Shown: positions 10,055 to 20,101, counted from the stretch's first letter. The stretch is 64,000 bases of DNA from Psychrobacter submarinus (GCF_904846685.1 NZ_CAJHBQ010000003.1:1-64000), one strand, 5' to 3'. Notes: a model not told the origin generated them from the sequence alone. Numbers and translations are program-made.

Positions 10055-13000
10055 TGTGTATTATCTCCAAAGCTTGCAGGCTGATAATTCTCAGAGGTGA
10101 CTAAAGTCTGAGTGTCATCTGTTGGGTCGTCGTTAGGGCCATTATCGTGACCATCATATCCATTATCATCTGGATCACGCGGTTTGTTATTGCCATATTT
10201 ATGCGGGAACAGACTACGTACCCAAACATAGAACATAGGAATAAAGAATATACCCAAAAAGGTTGCTGTCAGAACGCCGCCGACAACACTGGTACCGATC
10301 GCGTTTTGACTACCAGAACCTGGGCCACTGGCGATAAATAACGGCACGACACCTAGGCCAAAGGCAAGCGAGGTCATAATAATAGGACGCAGACGCTGGC
10401 GGGCTGCGGTCATGACCGCCTCTTTGAGACTATAACCTTCCTCTTGATGCTCTTTGGCAAACTCAATAATCAAGATGGCGTTTTTGGCGGACAAACCAAC
10501 GACGGTGAGTAGACCCACTTGCAAGTAGATGTCGTTAGCAAAACCGCGTAACCACGTAAATATCACCGCACCCAATACCCCAAGTGGAATAACCAATAGG
10601 ACAGAGAAGGGGATAGACCAGCTCTCATAAAGCGCAGCTAGACATAAGAAGACAACTAGAATCGATAGCGCATAAAGCATAGGAGCTTGCGAGCCTGATT
10701 TTTGTTCTTCAAGTGATAACCCAGTCCATTCGTAACCGATACCTTCAGGGAGCTGACTGATCATGTTCTCCATAGCTGACATGGCTTCACCAGTACTAAG
10801 ACCAGGTGCCGCATTACCTTGAATATTCATCGAAGGTAAGCTGTTATAACGAGTCAAACGCGGTGAGCCTGACTGCCATTCGCTACTTGAGAAAGCATCG
10901 AAAGAGACCATGTTACCGGTTTCGCCGCGCACATACCACTTACCGATGTCATCAGGATTGGTACGGCTACTGGCTTCACCTTGAACATAGACACGCTTGA
11001 TACGGCCACGATCGATAAAGTCATTGATGTAGCTTGAGCCCCAGGCGGTCGAGATAACGCTATTGATACTGCCTAAAGATAGACCATAAGCGGCGGCTTG
11101 TTCTTGATTGATATTGACTTTGAGCTGCGGTGCATCTTCTTGACCATTAGGACGTACGCCTGCCACATTTTCGTTTTGTGCAGCCATACCTAGCAGCATA
11201 TTACGGGCTTCGAGTAGGCCATCATGACCGAGATTGCCCACATCTTGTATCATCAAATCAAAACCACTAGCATTACCAAGCTCAGTAATCGCAGGCGGTA
11301 CGATAGCAAAAACTTGCGCTTCATTTAACTGGGTAAAGAAATAACCCATCGCGCGATCTGCTACCGCTTGTGCGGTATTCTCTTCCCCAGAGCGCTCCTC
11401 CCAATCTGACAGTCGAACGAATGCCAGACCCATGTTTTGGCCTTGACCTGCAAAACTAAAACCAGCAATGGTAAAGACAGAGGCAATATTGTCCGTCTCT
11501 TGTGTGTCGTAATAATTTCTGACTTTATCCAGTACATCCTGCGTCTCATCTAGCGTAGAGCCTGCAGGAAGCTGAACCAAGGTAAACATAATACCCTGGT
11601 CTTCTTCTGGCAAAAACGAACCTGGAATACGCAAGAACACCACCGCCATGATACCGATGATGGCGGCATAACCAATCATATATAGCCATTTGAAACGAAT
11701 ACTTTTGCCGACGAAGTTTTCATAAGAGCGGCTGAGTTTAAAGAAGCCGCGGTTGAACCAGCCAAAGAAGCCTTTTTGTTGTTCAGTACTGCCTTTTTCG
11801 TGACTCTTACCGCGTTTTAGCAAGGTCACACATAGGGCAGGGGTGAAGATTAGAGCCACCATGGCTGACAGCGCCATGCTCGTGATCAAGGTGATAGAGA
11901 ACTGACGATAAATAACACCTGTTGAGCCGCCAAAGAAGGCCATCGGTACAAATACGGCAGACAAAATCAGCGCAATACCAATAACGATCTTACTGATCTC
12001 GCCCATCGACTGAACGGTTGCATCTTTGACCGAAATATCAGGGTTTTCTTCTAATATTCGCTCTACGTTTTCGACAACAACGATCGCATCATCAACCAGT
12101 AGACCGATGGAGAGTACCATCGCAAACATCGTCAAGACGTTGATACTAAAGCCTGCGATATAAAGCACAGCAAAAGTACCTAGCAAGACCACTGGAACGG
12201 CAAGAGTAGGAATGATGGTGGCGCGCCAGTTCTGCAAGAAAATGAACATGACGATAAACACCAAGACAATAGCCTCAATAAGCGTATTCACGACTTGCTC
12301 GATAGAAAGCTTCACGAAAGGCGTTGTGTCATAAGGCACAACAGAGCTTAGGCCTGCTGGAAAGTTGGTTTCTAGCTCGGCCATACGTGCGCCGACCGCC
12401 TCACGGGTCTCTAGCGCGTTTGCGCCTGCAGCCAATGAGATACCTAGACCTGCCGCTTCTTGACCGTTATACAAGGAGTTGACGCTATAGTTTTCACTAC
12501 CAATCTCTACGTCTGCGACATCGCCGAGGCGTACCTGCGCGCCCGAGGTGTCTGTTTTTAGCAAGATATCTTTAAACTCTTCAGGAGTTTGTAGATAGCT
12601 CTGTACGGTGACGGTGGCGTTAATCACCTGTTGATCGGTGTCAGCAGGTGCTTGTCCTAGCTGACCTGCAGATACCTGAGCGTTCTGTGCTCGTACGGCA
12701 TTGACAACATCAGAGGGCACCATGTTATAGCTACGTAGGCGTGCAGGATCTAGCCAGATACGCATGGCGTAAGAGGAGCCAAACACTTGCACTTCACCCA
12801 CACCTTCAACACGACTGATCGAATCGAGAACATTGGAGTTGATATAATCGGAAATGTCAGCGCGATCCATACTGCCATCTTCAGAAATAAATGCCTGCAC
12901 CATCATAAAGCTGCTAGACGATTTATTGACGTTGACGCCTTGGCGCTGTACTGATTCAGGCAACGAGCTCATCGCTGCTTGTAGTTTGTTTTGTACTTGT

Positions 13001-13314
13001 ACCTGAGCGGTATCAGGGTCGGTACCGTTCTCAAAGGTTAGCGTGACCGATGCGCTACCGTTTGAGGAGCTCGACGATGACATATACATCAGCCCATCAA
13101 GGCCTTTCATGCGCTGCTCAATAATTTGCACCACAGAGTTTTCGACCGTTTGTGCGTTTGCACCAGGATAAGTGGCACTAACAGAAACGGTGGGCGGTGC
13201 GATATGCGGATACTGCTCAATCGGCAAATTAACAACCGAGATTACCCCGATAAGCATGACCAAAATGGCCAACACCCATGCAAAAATAGGGCGATCAATA
13301 AAAAAACGTGACAT
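10051..13314 (-). CDS. RND multidrug efflux pump, inner-membrane transporter (AcrB/MexB/AdeJ type)
   Basis: Proton-driven HAE1-family pump protein with twelve transmembrane helices. Starts [17 protein letters not shown], the classic family N-terminus. TM4 carries the paired Asp of the proton relay in [14 protein letters not shown] (around residues 405-410), and the mirrored [16 protein letters not shown] is seen in the second half. Length 1087 aa against about 1045 for AcrB; the surplus is a hydrophilic Asp-rich cytoplasmic tail of about 45 residues. It lies between adaptor (35-bp gap) and channel (4-bp overlap), an order identical to mexAB-oprM and adeIJK. No regulator gene is adjacent. Confidence 0.96.
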   Translation of the reverse strand: MSRFFIDRPIFAWVLAILVMLIGVISVVNLPIEQYPHIAPPTVSVSATYPGANAQTVENSVVQIIEQRMKGLDGLMYMSSSSSSNGSASVTLTFENGTDPDTAQVQVQNKLQAAMSSLPESVQRQGVNVNKSSSSFMMVQAFISEDGSMDRADISDYINSNVLDSISRVEGVGEVQVFGSSYAMRIWLDPARLRSYNMVPSDVVNAVRAQNAQVSAGQLGQAPADTDQQVINATVTVQSYLQTPEEFKDILLKTDTSGAQVRLGDVADVEIGSENYSVNSLYNGQEAAGLGISLAAGANALETREAVGARMAELETNFPAGLSSVVPYDTTPFVKLSIEQVVNTLIEAIVLVFIVMFIFLQNWRATIIPTLAVPVVLLGTFAVLYIAGFSINVLTMFAMVLSIGLLVDDAIVVVENVERILEENPDISVKDATVQSMGEISKIVIGIALILSAVFVPMAFFGGSTGVIYRQFSITLITSMALSAMVALIFTPALCVTLLKRGKSHEKGSTEQQKGFFGWFNRGFFKLSRSYENFVGKSIRFKWLYMIGYAAIIGIMAVVFLRIPGSFLPEEDQGIMFTLVQLPAGSTLDETQDVLDKVRNYYDTQETDNIASVFTIAGFSFAGQGQNMGLAFVRLSDWEERSGEENTAQAVADRAMGYFFTQLNEAQVFAIVPPAITELGNASGFDLMIQDVGNLGHDGLLEARNMLLGMAAQNENVAGVRPNGQEDAPQLKVNINQEQAAAYGLSLGSINSVISTAWGSSYINDFIDRGRIKRVYVQGEASSRTNPDDIGKWYVRGETGNMVSFDAFSSSEWQSGSPRLTRYNSLPSMNIQGNAAPGLSTGEAMSAMENMISQLPEGIGYEWTGLSLEEQKSGSQAPMLYALSILVVFLCLAALYESWSIPFSVLLVIPLGVLGAVIFTWLRGFANDIYLQVGLLTVVGLSAKNAILIIEFAKEHQEEGYSLKEAVMTAARQRLRPIIMTSLAFGLGVVPLFIASGPGSGSQNAIGTSVVGGVLTATFLGIFFIPMFYVWVRSLFPHKYGNNKPRDPDDNGYDGHDNGPNDDPTDDTQTLVTSENYQPASFGDNTQ

Positions 13315-13349
13315 AGTATATCCCTAGGTCTTCCTATCTTTGAATGGAA

Positions 13350-14723
13350 TTAGTTAGTGGTGGTAGCAGTGTCCTGCTCAGAAGTGTCATCAGCTACCGT
13401 TTTCGCAGCTTGCTGTGGTGTTTTGGCGGTAGGCGTTGCAGATGCACCATTAGCGTTTTCTAACGGCTTGACCACGACCTCCTGCTCAGGCTTAACTTTA
13501 GAGCCGCCTATAACCACTAGCTTATCGCCACTACTTAAGCCATCGGTGACCACCCATTGACCATCATAAGTACCATTAATGGTAACGGGACGGACTTGGA
13601 TTTGATTATTTTCATCAACGATGTAGACTTGTGAATCGCCTTTAGGCGTACGCATTACAGCGCTTTGCGGCACTAAGGCTGCATTAGGAATGACGCTTTG
13701 AGTCAGACGCGCTGAGACATACATACCTGGCAGTAGCACGTTATTAGGATTTGGGAAAATAGCTCGTAGAGTCACCGCGCCAGTAGATTGATCGACTTTA
13801 GCTTCAGACAGCGCAAGCTTGCCACGCACTGGATACACTGAGCCATCTTCTAGGACCAGCTCGACAGAATTCATACCCGCCTGCGCTTTACCTTCAGCTA
13901 TCTGCTGACGAAGCTGCAATAGCTCGGATGATGACTGACTGATATCGACATAGATAGGATCTAAGCGCGAAATCGTCACTAAAGGCTCAGATTGACTAGC
14001 GTTAACTAAGGTTCCTGCAGTAACGCTTGAGCGGTCACTACGACCAGTCAACGGTGCACGGACGATAGTACGATTGAGATCCAAAGCGCTAGCATCTAAG
14101 TTTGATTGCGCGGTTTTAATCCCAGCCTCAGCGCTTCTAATGCTCGCTTCAGTTTGTCCGACTGCAGCGCGAGCACTCTCTAGAGCCGCTTGCGCTGTAC
14201 GCACTTGAGTTTGCGCTTGGTCATATTGCTGCTTGGAGATAGCGTCAATCTCAACCAAGCCTTTTAGACGCTGAAAGTCATTTATCGCTTGTGCTAATGA
14301 GGCTTGGCGACTGGCTAGCTCTGCTTTAGCATTGGCATTATTGGCGATAGCGGTTTGGCGATTAGCCTGTGCTTGCGCAACCACCGCTTGACCACTAGCG
14401 ACCGAGGTCGTGTAGTTGTCAGTATTGATACGATAAAGCGGCTGGCCTTTTTTGACGTTACTGCCTTCACGGAACAGTACTTCGTCAATTACGCCGCTGA
14501 CTTGAGGGCGTACATCAGCCGTCTGATAAGCGGCAGTACGACCAGAGAAAGTCTGAACTTGAGGCACAGTATCGAAGCTGACAGTTTGGACGTTGACGAC
14601 AGCGGGCGGCATCTGCTGCTGAGCGTTTTCACCCGCAGCGGCGTCTTCTTTATTGTCACAGCCGACCAGTACTGTAGCCGATAGTACAGATGCTATTACA
14701 AGCGCAAGATAAGAATGCTTCAT
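13350..14723 (-). CDS. RND efflux periplasmic adaptor (AcrA/MexA/AdeI type)
   Basis: Membrane-fusion lipoprotein joining pump and outer-membrane channel. I take the ATG at 14723 because GAGGACC lies just upstream and the product then starts with a proper lipoprotein signal, lipobox LVGC with Cys22. The upstream in-frame ATG would bury the signal. Then come a lipoyl half-motif (FREGSNVKKGQPLYRID-like), a long Ala/Gln-rich alpha-hairpin (about residues 85-185), the second lipoyl half and RAPLTGRSDRSSVTAGTLV, and the beta-barrel and membrane-proximal domains. First gene of the three-gene operon. Confidence 0.94.
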   Translation of the reverse strand: MKHSYLALVIASVLSATVLVGCDNKEDAAAGENAQQQMPPAVVNVQTVSFDTVPQVQTFSGRTAAYQTADVRPQVSGVIDEVLFREGSNVKKGQPLYRINTDNYTTSVASGQAVVAQAQANRQTAIANNANAKAELASRQASLAQAINDFQRLKGLVEIDAISKQQYDQAQTQVRTAQAALESARAAVGQTEASIRSAEAGIKTAQSNLDASALDLNRTIVRAPLTGRSDRSSVTAGTLVNASQSEPLVTISRLDPIYVDISQSSSELLQLRQQIAEGKAQAGMNSVELVLEDGSVYPVRGKLALSEAKVDQSTGAVTLRAIFPNPNNVLLPGMYVSARLTQSVIPNAALVPQSAVMRTPKGDSQVYIVDENNQIQVRPVTINGTYDGQWVVTDGLSSGDKLVVIGGSKVKPEQEVVVKPLENANGASATPTAKTPQQAAKTVADDTSEQDTATTTN

Positions 14724-15267
14724 CAAGGTCCTCGGTAGAGTAGTAAAATATAGAATAAATGGTATAGAGGTAGAGCGTATCATAATCAAAAAATAGCTTA
14801 TTTTTCGAAGAGCAATAATAAACTTTATAGAAGTTTATAGCCAAAAAATAAGAAGCTATTGATAAAATTGATAAATTAGGGCAGTACCGCTAGCTAGTTA
14901 TAGGACGTCAAGTAAATTTAAGGTGTTATTATAAACTATAGGGTTTACCCCGCAGTCAAGTGATTCACGATAGGAAAGCTGACAAAAACTGACCGCACTG
15001 TGCTCGCTGAGTAAATAAAATCCCGCCATAGTAACCGCTACACCAACCAGCAGCTAATAAGAAGATACACAACCCGATATGCAAATTTATTGTAATTTTT
15101 TGTTATAATTGTAAAGCCATAGTGTTATTGAGGTTTTAAAACCGCCAAAAATCTGCTTTGTCAACAAATTGACTAATTTATCAACCCCTAATTATGACCT
15201 TTAAAGTATAGCGACTTAAACCAGTCAGTAGCCTCTAATGAGCGTGGTCAATCAGTATTTAACCATT
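14724..15267. other. long intergenic region upstream of the efflux operon
   Basis: About 540 bp without a credible gene. It is AT-rich near 14740-14900, where the efflux-operon promoter must lie. No clear operator palindrome was recognised. On the plus strand a TATAAT at 15104-15109 and a TTGACT (15169-15174) with TATGAC 18 bp later are possible promoter elements for the putative small RNA described next to it. Confidence 0.5.
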
Positions 15268-15304
15268 AAAAAATCCTGACACAATTATAGTGCCGTCAGG
15301 ATTT
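15268..15304 (-). terminator. terminator-like hairpin downstream of ispB
   Basis: Perfect 10-bp arms AAATCCTGAC (15271-15280) and GTCAGGATTT (15295-15304) with a 14-nt loop. On the minus strand the hairpin is followed by a T-run (A-run at 15268-15273 on the plus strand), so it could end ispB transcription about 170 bp after the stop codon. Confidence 0.55.
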
Positions 15305-15337
15305 ATGAAACTTAAAGAAAGGTAACTATTTGCTGAC

Positions 15338-15365
15338 ACACCCGTTTTAAGAGGGTGTCTTTTTA
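15338..15365 (+). terminator. rho-independent terminator, plus strand
   Basis: ACACCC (15338-15343), 9-nt loop, GGGTGT (15353-15358), then CTTTTT. No plus-strand coding gene precedes it. Confidence 0.6.
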
Positions 15366-15472
15366 GAGACTGTTGCTTTTGATCAATGAATATTTATGGC
15401 TCGGTTGCTCAAAAACGCTGCTAAAAAATGAGCCGTCTCAATTAGCTAATAACACAGACGATTCATATGTCA

Positions 15473-16495
15473 TTATACCAATCGTGCGCTAGCGAGCTCA
15501 GTCAGCTGGTACAAGCCTTGACGATAACGGTTGTCAGGTAAGCTGCCCAGTGCTTGCTGGGCCAATCTCGTCTCCTCTAGTGCACGCTGTTTACAGTAAT
15601 CTAATGCGCCGGAGCTGCGGACGAGCTCGATAAGCTGCTCAGCATTCGGCGTTTTCCCCGTTTGTACGGCGATACGCAGCTGCTCATAATCTTGCTTGTC
15701 GCTGTTTTTGAGTAGCTCAAGCGCCTTAATAGTCGGTAGCGTTGGCTTACCTTCACTCAAATCATCGCCTAAGTTTTTGCCCATCAGCTCACTATCGCCG
15801 CTGTAATCAAGCACATCATCGATAATCTGGAAGGCATTACCAAAATGCTGACCAAAATCAGCTAGGGCTTGTAGATGCTGCTCTTGTCCTTGCAAAATAG
15901 CCGCGCCTTGGGTCGCCATCATAAATAGGCGTGAGGTCTTACCGTCGATAATATTGAGATAGTCGGTCTCTGTCGCCGCTGGATTATGCTGATGCTGTAA
16001 TTGTAATACCTCACCTTCAGCGATATCACAAGTGCCATCAGAGAACAGCTTTAGCAGCTCTAAGCTTTGAAAGCCAACCAATAAATTAAAGGCGCGAGCG
16101 ATCAAATAGTCGCCCACTAATACTGCAGTGGCATTATCCCAAGTGGCATTAGCAGTGGGCTTGCCGCGGCGCTGACCAGATTCATCGATGACATCGTCAT
16201 GTACTAACGTGGCCGTATGCAGCATCTCCGTAATAGCGGCTAGATGCATCGCTTGTTCGCTTGGCGCGTCGTTGAACATACGCGCGCACAATAGGGTAAT
16301 AAGCGGGCGCATGCGTTTGCCACCGGCATCAATCACATGCTTTGAGACGCTCATCACCAATTGTACTTTTGAATTGAGACTACCAAAGACTTGCTCATCC
16401 ATAATGTCAAAATCATGAGCGACGATGCTTTGAATGTCCGTATAATTAGGCGCTTGAGAAGCAAGGTCTGAAGAAGCTAAAGAAATGCTGGTCAT
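15473..16495 (-). CDS. ispB: all-trans polyprenyl (octaprenyl-type) diphosphate synthase
   Basis: Long-chain trans-prenyltransferase that extends FPP with IPP to make the ubiquinone side chain. Both Asp-rich motifs are present: DDVID at residues 100-104 followed by ESGQRRGKPT, and DDVLD at about 226 in FQIIDDVLDYSGD. The family basic motif GGKRMRPL is at 58-65. Length 340 aa compares with 323 in E. coli IspB; the extra is an N-terminal 18 residues. It is divergent from rplU-rpmA, the same arrangement as in E. coli, which supports the assignment. Product chain length cannot be read from sequence with certainty. Confidence 0.94.
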   Translation of the reverse strand: MTSISLASSDLASQAPNYTDIQSIVAHDFDIMDEQVFGSLNSKVQLVMSVSKHVIDAGGKRMRPLITLLCARMFNDAPSEQAMHLAAITEMLHTATLVHDDVIDESGQRRGKPTANATWDNATAVLVGDYLIARAFNLLVGFQSLELLKLFSDGTCDIAEGEVLQLQHQHNPAATETDYLNIIDGKTSRLFMMATQGAAILQGQEQHLQALADFGQHFGNAFQIIDDVLDYSGDSELMGKNLGDDLSEGKPTLPTIKALELLKNSDKQDYEQLRIAVQTGKTPNAEQLIELVRSSGALDYCKQRALEETRLAQQALGSLPDNRYRQGLYQLTELASARLV

Positions 16496-16973
16496 AATAT
16501 AGAGTCGTATTTATTAGATGGGTTTTAAGATTTGCCTATAATAGCACAGCCTATTTGGTTAATTGGTGACTAATATGTGTTATTGGTTTTAGTCACTAGG
16601 CCGCAGCCGGCTCATTGCTATCGACAATATTGCGTCATAGCGTCAGACTAAGTGAAATTTATAGAGTAGTTGCTAAGTAATAGCTATTAAGCCGTCTCAA
16701 TAAAAACAGAAATAGCTATTGAATAAGTATGGAATAAAATAAGCTATATGTTATTGATTTAATGAGCTATAATACTACGCTTAAGGCTAGCTAGGCTATC
16801 GCTATGATTATTAAGATGATAAGACCTAATACGCGCTGCTAAAACCAGACAATCGGCTTGCTTTTATCATTCAGAAAACGTAAAATAACGCCTTTAATTT
16901 TTCCCTGTCGTGTTCGTTATTGAAGCGTAGGTATAATATCTACCACGGCACACGGGTTAAACGGAGTCAGACA
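16496..16973. promoter_or_regulatory. rplU: ispB / rplU divergent promoter region
   Basis: 478 bp between two divergently transcribed genes. TATAAT occurs at 16768-16773 and at 16932-16937. The second lies 36 bp before the rplU ATG, so it would leave a short leader. Neither has a good -35 at the standard distance. No tRNA or ORF was found here. Confidence 0.35.
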
Positions 16974-17285
16974 ATGTACGCAGTAATCAAAAGTGGTGGT
17001 AAGCAGCACCGTGTCGTAGCCGACGAATTGCTAAGAGTTGAATTGCTTAAAGCAGAGAAAGGCGAAACAATCAAATTTGAAGATGTCTTAATGGTTGTTG
17101 ATGGCGATGACGTAAAAGTCGGTCAACCAATCGTTGACGGCGCAAGCGTAGAAGCCGAAGTGGTTGAGCATGGTCGCGGTGAAAAAATCCGTATCATCAA
17201 GCACAACCGCCGTAAGCATTATCACAAAGAGCAAGGTCACCGTCAGTGGTACACCTTGTTAAAAATCAAAGCGATTAATGCTTAA
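16974..17285 (+). CDS. rplU: 50S ribosomal protein L21
   Basis: Large-subunit ribosomal protein L21. The ATG at 16974 gives [14 protein letters not shown], the invariant family start, and is preceded by ACGGAG; the open frame extends 18 codons further upstream but has no ribosome-binding site there. The 103-aa product carries [17 protein letters not shown] and ends in [22 protein letters not shown], the conserved rRNA-binding tail. Followed by rpmA 93 bp downstream, the standard operon. Confidence 0.98.
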   Translation: MYAVIKSGGKQHRVVADELLRVELLKAEKGETIKFEDVLMVVDGDDVKVGQPIVDGASVEAEVVEHGRGEKIRIIKHNRRKHYHKEQGHRQWYTLLKIKAINA

Positions 17286-17378
17286 TTAGCTATTATCATT
17301 TATTGATAATAAATAGCGCACTAAAAGCTTAAGAGTTATCACCTCAGTGATAAGTCATATTAACAAGGAGAATTATCC

Positions 17379-17636
17379 ATGGCACATAAAAAAGCTGCCG
17401 GCTCAACCCGTAACGGTCGTGACTCAAACCCAAAAATGCTTGGTGTAAAAATCTTTGGTGGTCAAACCATCACTGCTGGTAACATCATCGTTCGTCAACG
17501 TGGTACAGAATTCCACGCCGGCGAAGGCGTTGGCATGGGCCGCGATCATACTTTATTCGCCCTAAATGATGGTGTGGTAAAGTTCGCAACTAAAGGTAAA
17601 TTTAACCGTCGTTATGTGACGGTTGAAAGCGCCTAA
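17379..17636 (+). CDS. rpmA: 50S ribosomal protein L27
   Basis: Large-subunit protein L27, whose N-terminal arm reaches the peptidyl-transferase centre. Starts [19 protein letters not shown], the canonical family sequence without the cleavable leader of Firmicutes. Contains [29 protein letters not shown]. Length 85 aa equals E. coli L27. Strong AAGGAG ribosome-binding site 10 bases before the ATG. Confidence 0.98.
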   Translation: MAHKKAAGSTRNGRDSNPKMLGVKIFGGQTITAGNIIVRQRGTEFHAGEGVGMGRDHTLFALNDGVVKFATKGKFNRRYVTVESA

Positions 17637-17693
17637 TCATTGATATTGCCTGCGTTTTTTAATAATTCGCTGATGGCTAAATGATTAAAAATT

Positions 17694-17725
17694 CCCTATT
17701 GCCTATTTGGTAGTAGGGTTTTTTT
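17694..17725 (+). terminator. rho-independent terminator after rpmA
   Basis: CCCTA...TAGGG stem with inner TGCC/GGTA-type pairs and a TATTT loop (17694-17718), followed by seven T. It closes the rplU-rpmA operon. Confidence 0.8.
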
Positions 17726-18011
17726 ATGGCTGGACTTAATCCGTCTTAGTAGCAGTTACAAGCGTGTATGGCAGCCGTAGTAAAGATTGCAAATCATGAC
17801 TAGGCGCGTAATAAAAAAACTGGCAGACTGTCTTCATTGCTTAATAGCGCAGCTTAAAAGACTACGTATTCAAAGCGAGTGTTCAAAACCTAAGTTTGCA
17901 AAATGTATGTAAAACTAATGACAACACAAAAGCGCAGTTGCTATTAAGATTTATCATTACCTTTAAATGATGACTCATTTTTATTTTATAACTTTAGAGA
18001 GGATAATTACG
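17726..18011. other. intergenic region before lolA
   Basis: 286 bp between the rpmA terminator and lolA. It must hold the lolA promoter, but I could not pick a convincing -10/-35 pair. No ORF with a ribosome-binding site. Confidence 0.4.
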
Positions 18012-18707
18012 ATGACAGTGAGCAAGCAAGAGACAATGAAGCCAACTACAAAACAAAAAATAATGAGTGGCGCATTAGCAGGCGTGCTGATGACCAGCTT
18101 AGGAGTAGCTGCGCCTATGGTCGCTATGACTCAAACGGCGAATGCTGCACCAGCAGATAGCCTACAAGCGGCCAAGCGTTTAAATCGCTTATTGACAAAC
18201 ACTAAGAGCATGAGCGCTGATTTTTCACAAACCACGAAAGGCGCTAATAGTGGCACTTTTAAAGGGTCAATGAGCGTGCAGCGCCCGAATAACTTTCGCT
18301 GGGAGACAAAATCACCGTCTCAACAGCTTATCGTCGCTAATGGTAGTACCATGTGGGTGTACGACAAGGACTTAGAGCAAGCGACTAAGCAGACGGTAGA
18401 TAGCCAAGTGGGTAATACGCCAGCGCTATTATTATCAGGCGATCCCAATAAAATCGCCCAGAACTTCAAAATCACCCAGCCTTACGCCAATAAAAACTAC
18501 TATGTGCTCTATCCAAAAGCGAGTGATGCGAGTTTCAAAAACTTATCTATGAGCTTTAGTGGCGGCAAGCCTGTGATGATGGTGCTCAATGATAACTTAG
18601 GACAAACCACGTCTATCAAGTTTAGTAACATCAAGCTCAACCCTAATTTGGGTAGTGACCAATTTAAATTCACCCCGCCTAAAGGTGTTGATGTCATCAA
18701 TCAATAA
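18012..18707 (+). CDS. lolA: outer-membrane lipoprotein carrier protein LolA
   Basis: Periplasmic chaperone that takes lipoproteins from LolCDE to the outer membrane. The ATG at 18012 follows AGAGGA at a good distance. Signal peptide: basic N-region, a hydrophobic core around residues 19-35 and cleavage after ANA (near 45). The mature part has LNRLLTNTKSMSADFSQTTKG, GSMSVQRPNNFRWE, MWVYDKDLEQATKQ and VGNTPALLLSGDP, which match LolA strand by strand. Length 231 aa, slightly longer than E. coli (203) because of the signal region. The only Lol component in the window. Confidence 0.93.
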   Translation: MTVSKQETMKPTTKQKIMSGALAGVLMTSLGVAAPMVAMTQTANAAPADSLQAAKRLNRLLTNTKSMSADFSQTTKGANSGTFKGSMSVQRPNNFRWETKSPSQQLIVANGSTMWVYDKDLEQATKQTVDSQVGNTPALLLSGDPNKIAQNFKITQPYANKNYYVLYPKASDASFKNLSMSFSGGKPVMMVLNDNLGQTTSIKFSNIKLNPNLGSDQFKFTPPKGVDVINQ

Positions 18708-18756
18708 GCACTGCTGATTGTTTATGAATCAATAAAAGATAGGTGGTGTATAGAGG

Positions 18757-18789
18757 GAGCAGACCGATGTAAGGTCTGCTCTTTTTTTT
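18757..18789 (+). terminator. rho-independent terminator after lolA
   Basis: Perfect 9-bp stem GAGCAGACC / GGTCTGCTC with a 7-nt loop, then eight T. Confidence 0.93.
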
Positions 18790-18817
18790 ATTTTGTTGAC
18801 TCGTCACATTTGGCAGG

Positions 18818-18845
18818 TTGCAATTGAGAGGATTTGGTTTACAAT
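18818..18845 (+). promoter_or_regulatory. possible distal nuo promoter
   Basis: TTGCAA (18818-18823), 16-bp spacer, TACAAT (18840-18845). It lies 650 bp before nuoA, just after the lolA terminator, and would give a long untranslated leader. Consensus-like but not proven. Confidence 0.3.
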
Positions 18846-19379
18846 AACCGCGTAATTTGACGCTTGCTCTAAGCTTTGAGCGGCCGTTTTTGAATAAAGA
18901 TATTAGCGGTTCATCCGTACTATAAGTTGCCAGGTTTTGATGGTGATAGATAAGGAAGTCAGCTAGCATAGACTAGCGTGCTAAAGGAAGATAGTAAAAA
19001 TGCGGTAACATGGGTAGTGGATGGATTGATATATTTTGTAGCATATAAAATGACCGTGCAATACAGTGAAAAACTGGCTTTTGAGCGTTGATATGCGTAT
19101 AGTGTGTAAACCGTTTACGCCAGTTATCGCGCCATTATTGACTGTAGGTAATGAGTTATTAAATCAATTAAATGTCACAATATGATATTGATTTAATAAA
19201 TTCACTTTTACTTTATACCAAGGGGTTGATGACCAGCTTTTATCTGAGCCTAGGGCTAGATAAACCTAAATTCTGTGTCCTCTCTTTTTTGGTGTCAATG
19301 ATCTTGATAATTGGCCATTACCAGCACAGTGAACCTGTGTTTTCGTCTGCGTTACGGTGCTTGATAGAATTGTTGTTTT
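18846..19379. other. long non-coding stretch upstream of nuoA
   Basis: No gene is supported. The one open frame on the plus strand (19172-19381, 69 codons) has no ribosome-binding site and no recognisable protein character. The region may be untranslated leader of the nuo operon or may hold further promoters. Confidence 0.45.
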
Positions 19380-19436
19380 AGGATATTGGCTGCATAGCCT
19401 TCATGCTCCTCTTAATGATAAGAGGTTCTGTATCCT
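19380..19436 (+). promoter_or_regulatory. predicted three-way-junction RNA structure in the nuoA leader
   Basis: Outer stem AGGATA (19380-19385) with TATCCT (19431-19436) encloses two hairpins: GGCT-GCAT-AGCC (19388-19399) and CCTCTTA-ATGA-TAAGAGG (19408-19425). The fold ends 53 nt before the nuoA ATG. It has no T-run, so it is not a simple terminator; a cis-acting leader element is possible. Confidence 0.35.
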
Positions 19437-19489
19437 AACCATGGTTTATCAAGTCCTGACACTCGATTGGGTGAGGAGCAAGTATTATC

Positions 19490-20101
19490 ATGTCTGCCTT
19501 TAGTTGGTCAGCAGTTGCCTTTATTTTAGCCGCCATCGGTCTGGTTGTCTTTATGTTGACCGTACCGCGCTTGCTTGGCGGGCGCGCAAAAGGCTTACAA
19601 AAAGAAGAGATATTTGAGGCGGGTGTTGTCGGAGCTGGCAATGCCCGCATTCGTTTGTCTGCCAAATTCTACCTAGTAGCGATATTCTTCGTTATTTTCG
19701 ATCTAGAAGCCTTATACCTATACGCTTATTCGGTCTCAGTCCGCGAAACGGGCTGGCTAGGCTTTGCTGCGGCTGCGATATTTATCGGGGTGCTCATCGT
19801 CGGTCTTATTTATGAGCTCAGTTTAGGGGCTATGAACTGGTCACCTGCCGATAAACTGCGCAAAAAAGCACGCTTGCATGCCGCGCCTGCAGGGTTCAAT
19901 CTGGCAGACATTACTAAGTTCAACGGTGTTGAAGAGTTGATGGTCGATCCGACGGGTAAAGTACCGGCGCAGTCATCGGGCCAGATCAATGTCTCAAATA
20001 GCATTGAGGCTAATCGTCGTCACTTGCAAAACATTGATCATATTAATACCACCGGTAATGTCACTTCTGTTGATTTTACCGCAGATGATGAGCCTTCATA
20101 A
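19490..20101 (+). CDS. nuoA: NADH-quinone oxidoreductase subunit A
   Basis: Small membrane subunit of complex I near the quinone cavity. Three transmembrane helices (about residues 8-28, 62-82, 90-112) and the conserved FEAGVVGAGNARIRLSAKFYLVAIFFVIFDLEALYLYA segment, with the acidic FDLE residues. At 203 aa it is about 55 residues longer than E. coli NuoA; the added C-terminal tail is soluble and Asn/Asp-rich. GAGGAG precedes the ATG by 11 bases. First gene of the 13-gene nuo operon. Confidence 0.95.
   Translation: MSAFSWSAVAFILAAIGLVVFMLTVPRLLGGRAKGLQKEEIFEAGVVGAGNARIRLSAKFYLVAIFFVIFDLEALYLYAYSVSVRETGWLGFAAAAIFIGVLIVGLIYELSLGAMNWSPADKLRKKARLHAAPAGFNLADITKFNGVEELMVDPTGKVPAQSSGQINVSNSIEANRRHLQNIDHINTTGNVTSVDFTADDEPS

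Larger units (their letters stand above)
15205..15365 (+). ncRNA. possible orphan small RNA
   Basis: A plus-strand rho-independent terminator at 15338-15365 has no plus-strand gene upstream of it. A promoter-like TTGACT with TATGAC 18 bp downstream ends near 15198, which would give a transcript of about 160 nt. It would include the 10-bp stem AAATCCTGAC/GTCAGGATTT at 15271-15304. Purely structural inference; the family is not recognised and the start is a guess. Confidence 0.2.

Noticed and set aside
14355-14684. 109-codon open frame opposite the RND adaptor gene
   Set aside because: Antisense shadow; the repetitive alanine-rich hairpin coding sequence of the adaptor creates open frames.
16768-16773. 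TATAAT in the ispB/rplU intergenic region
   Set aside because: No -35 at 15-19 bp and it is 200 bp from rplU, further than the other TATAAT at 16932-16937.
19172-19381. Open frame of 69 codons in the nuoA leader
   Set aside because: No ribosome-binding site, unusual composition, no recognisable features; it lies inside what is more likely an untranslated leader.
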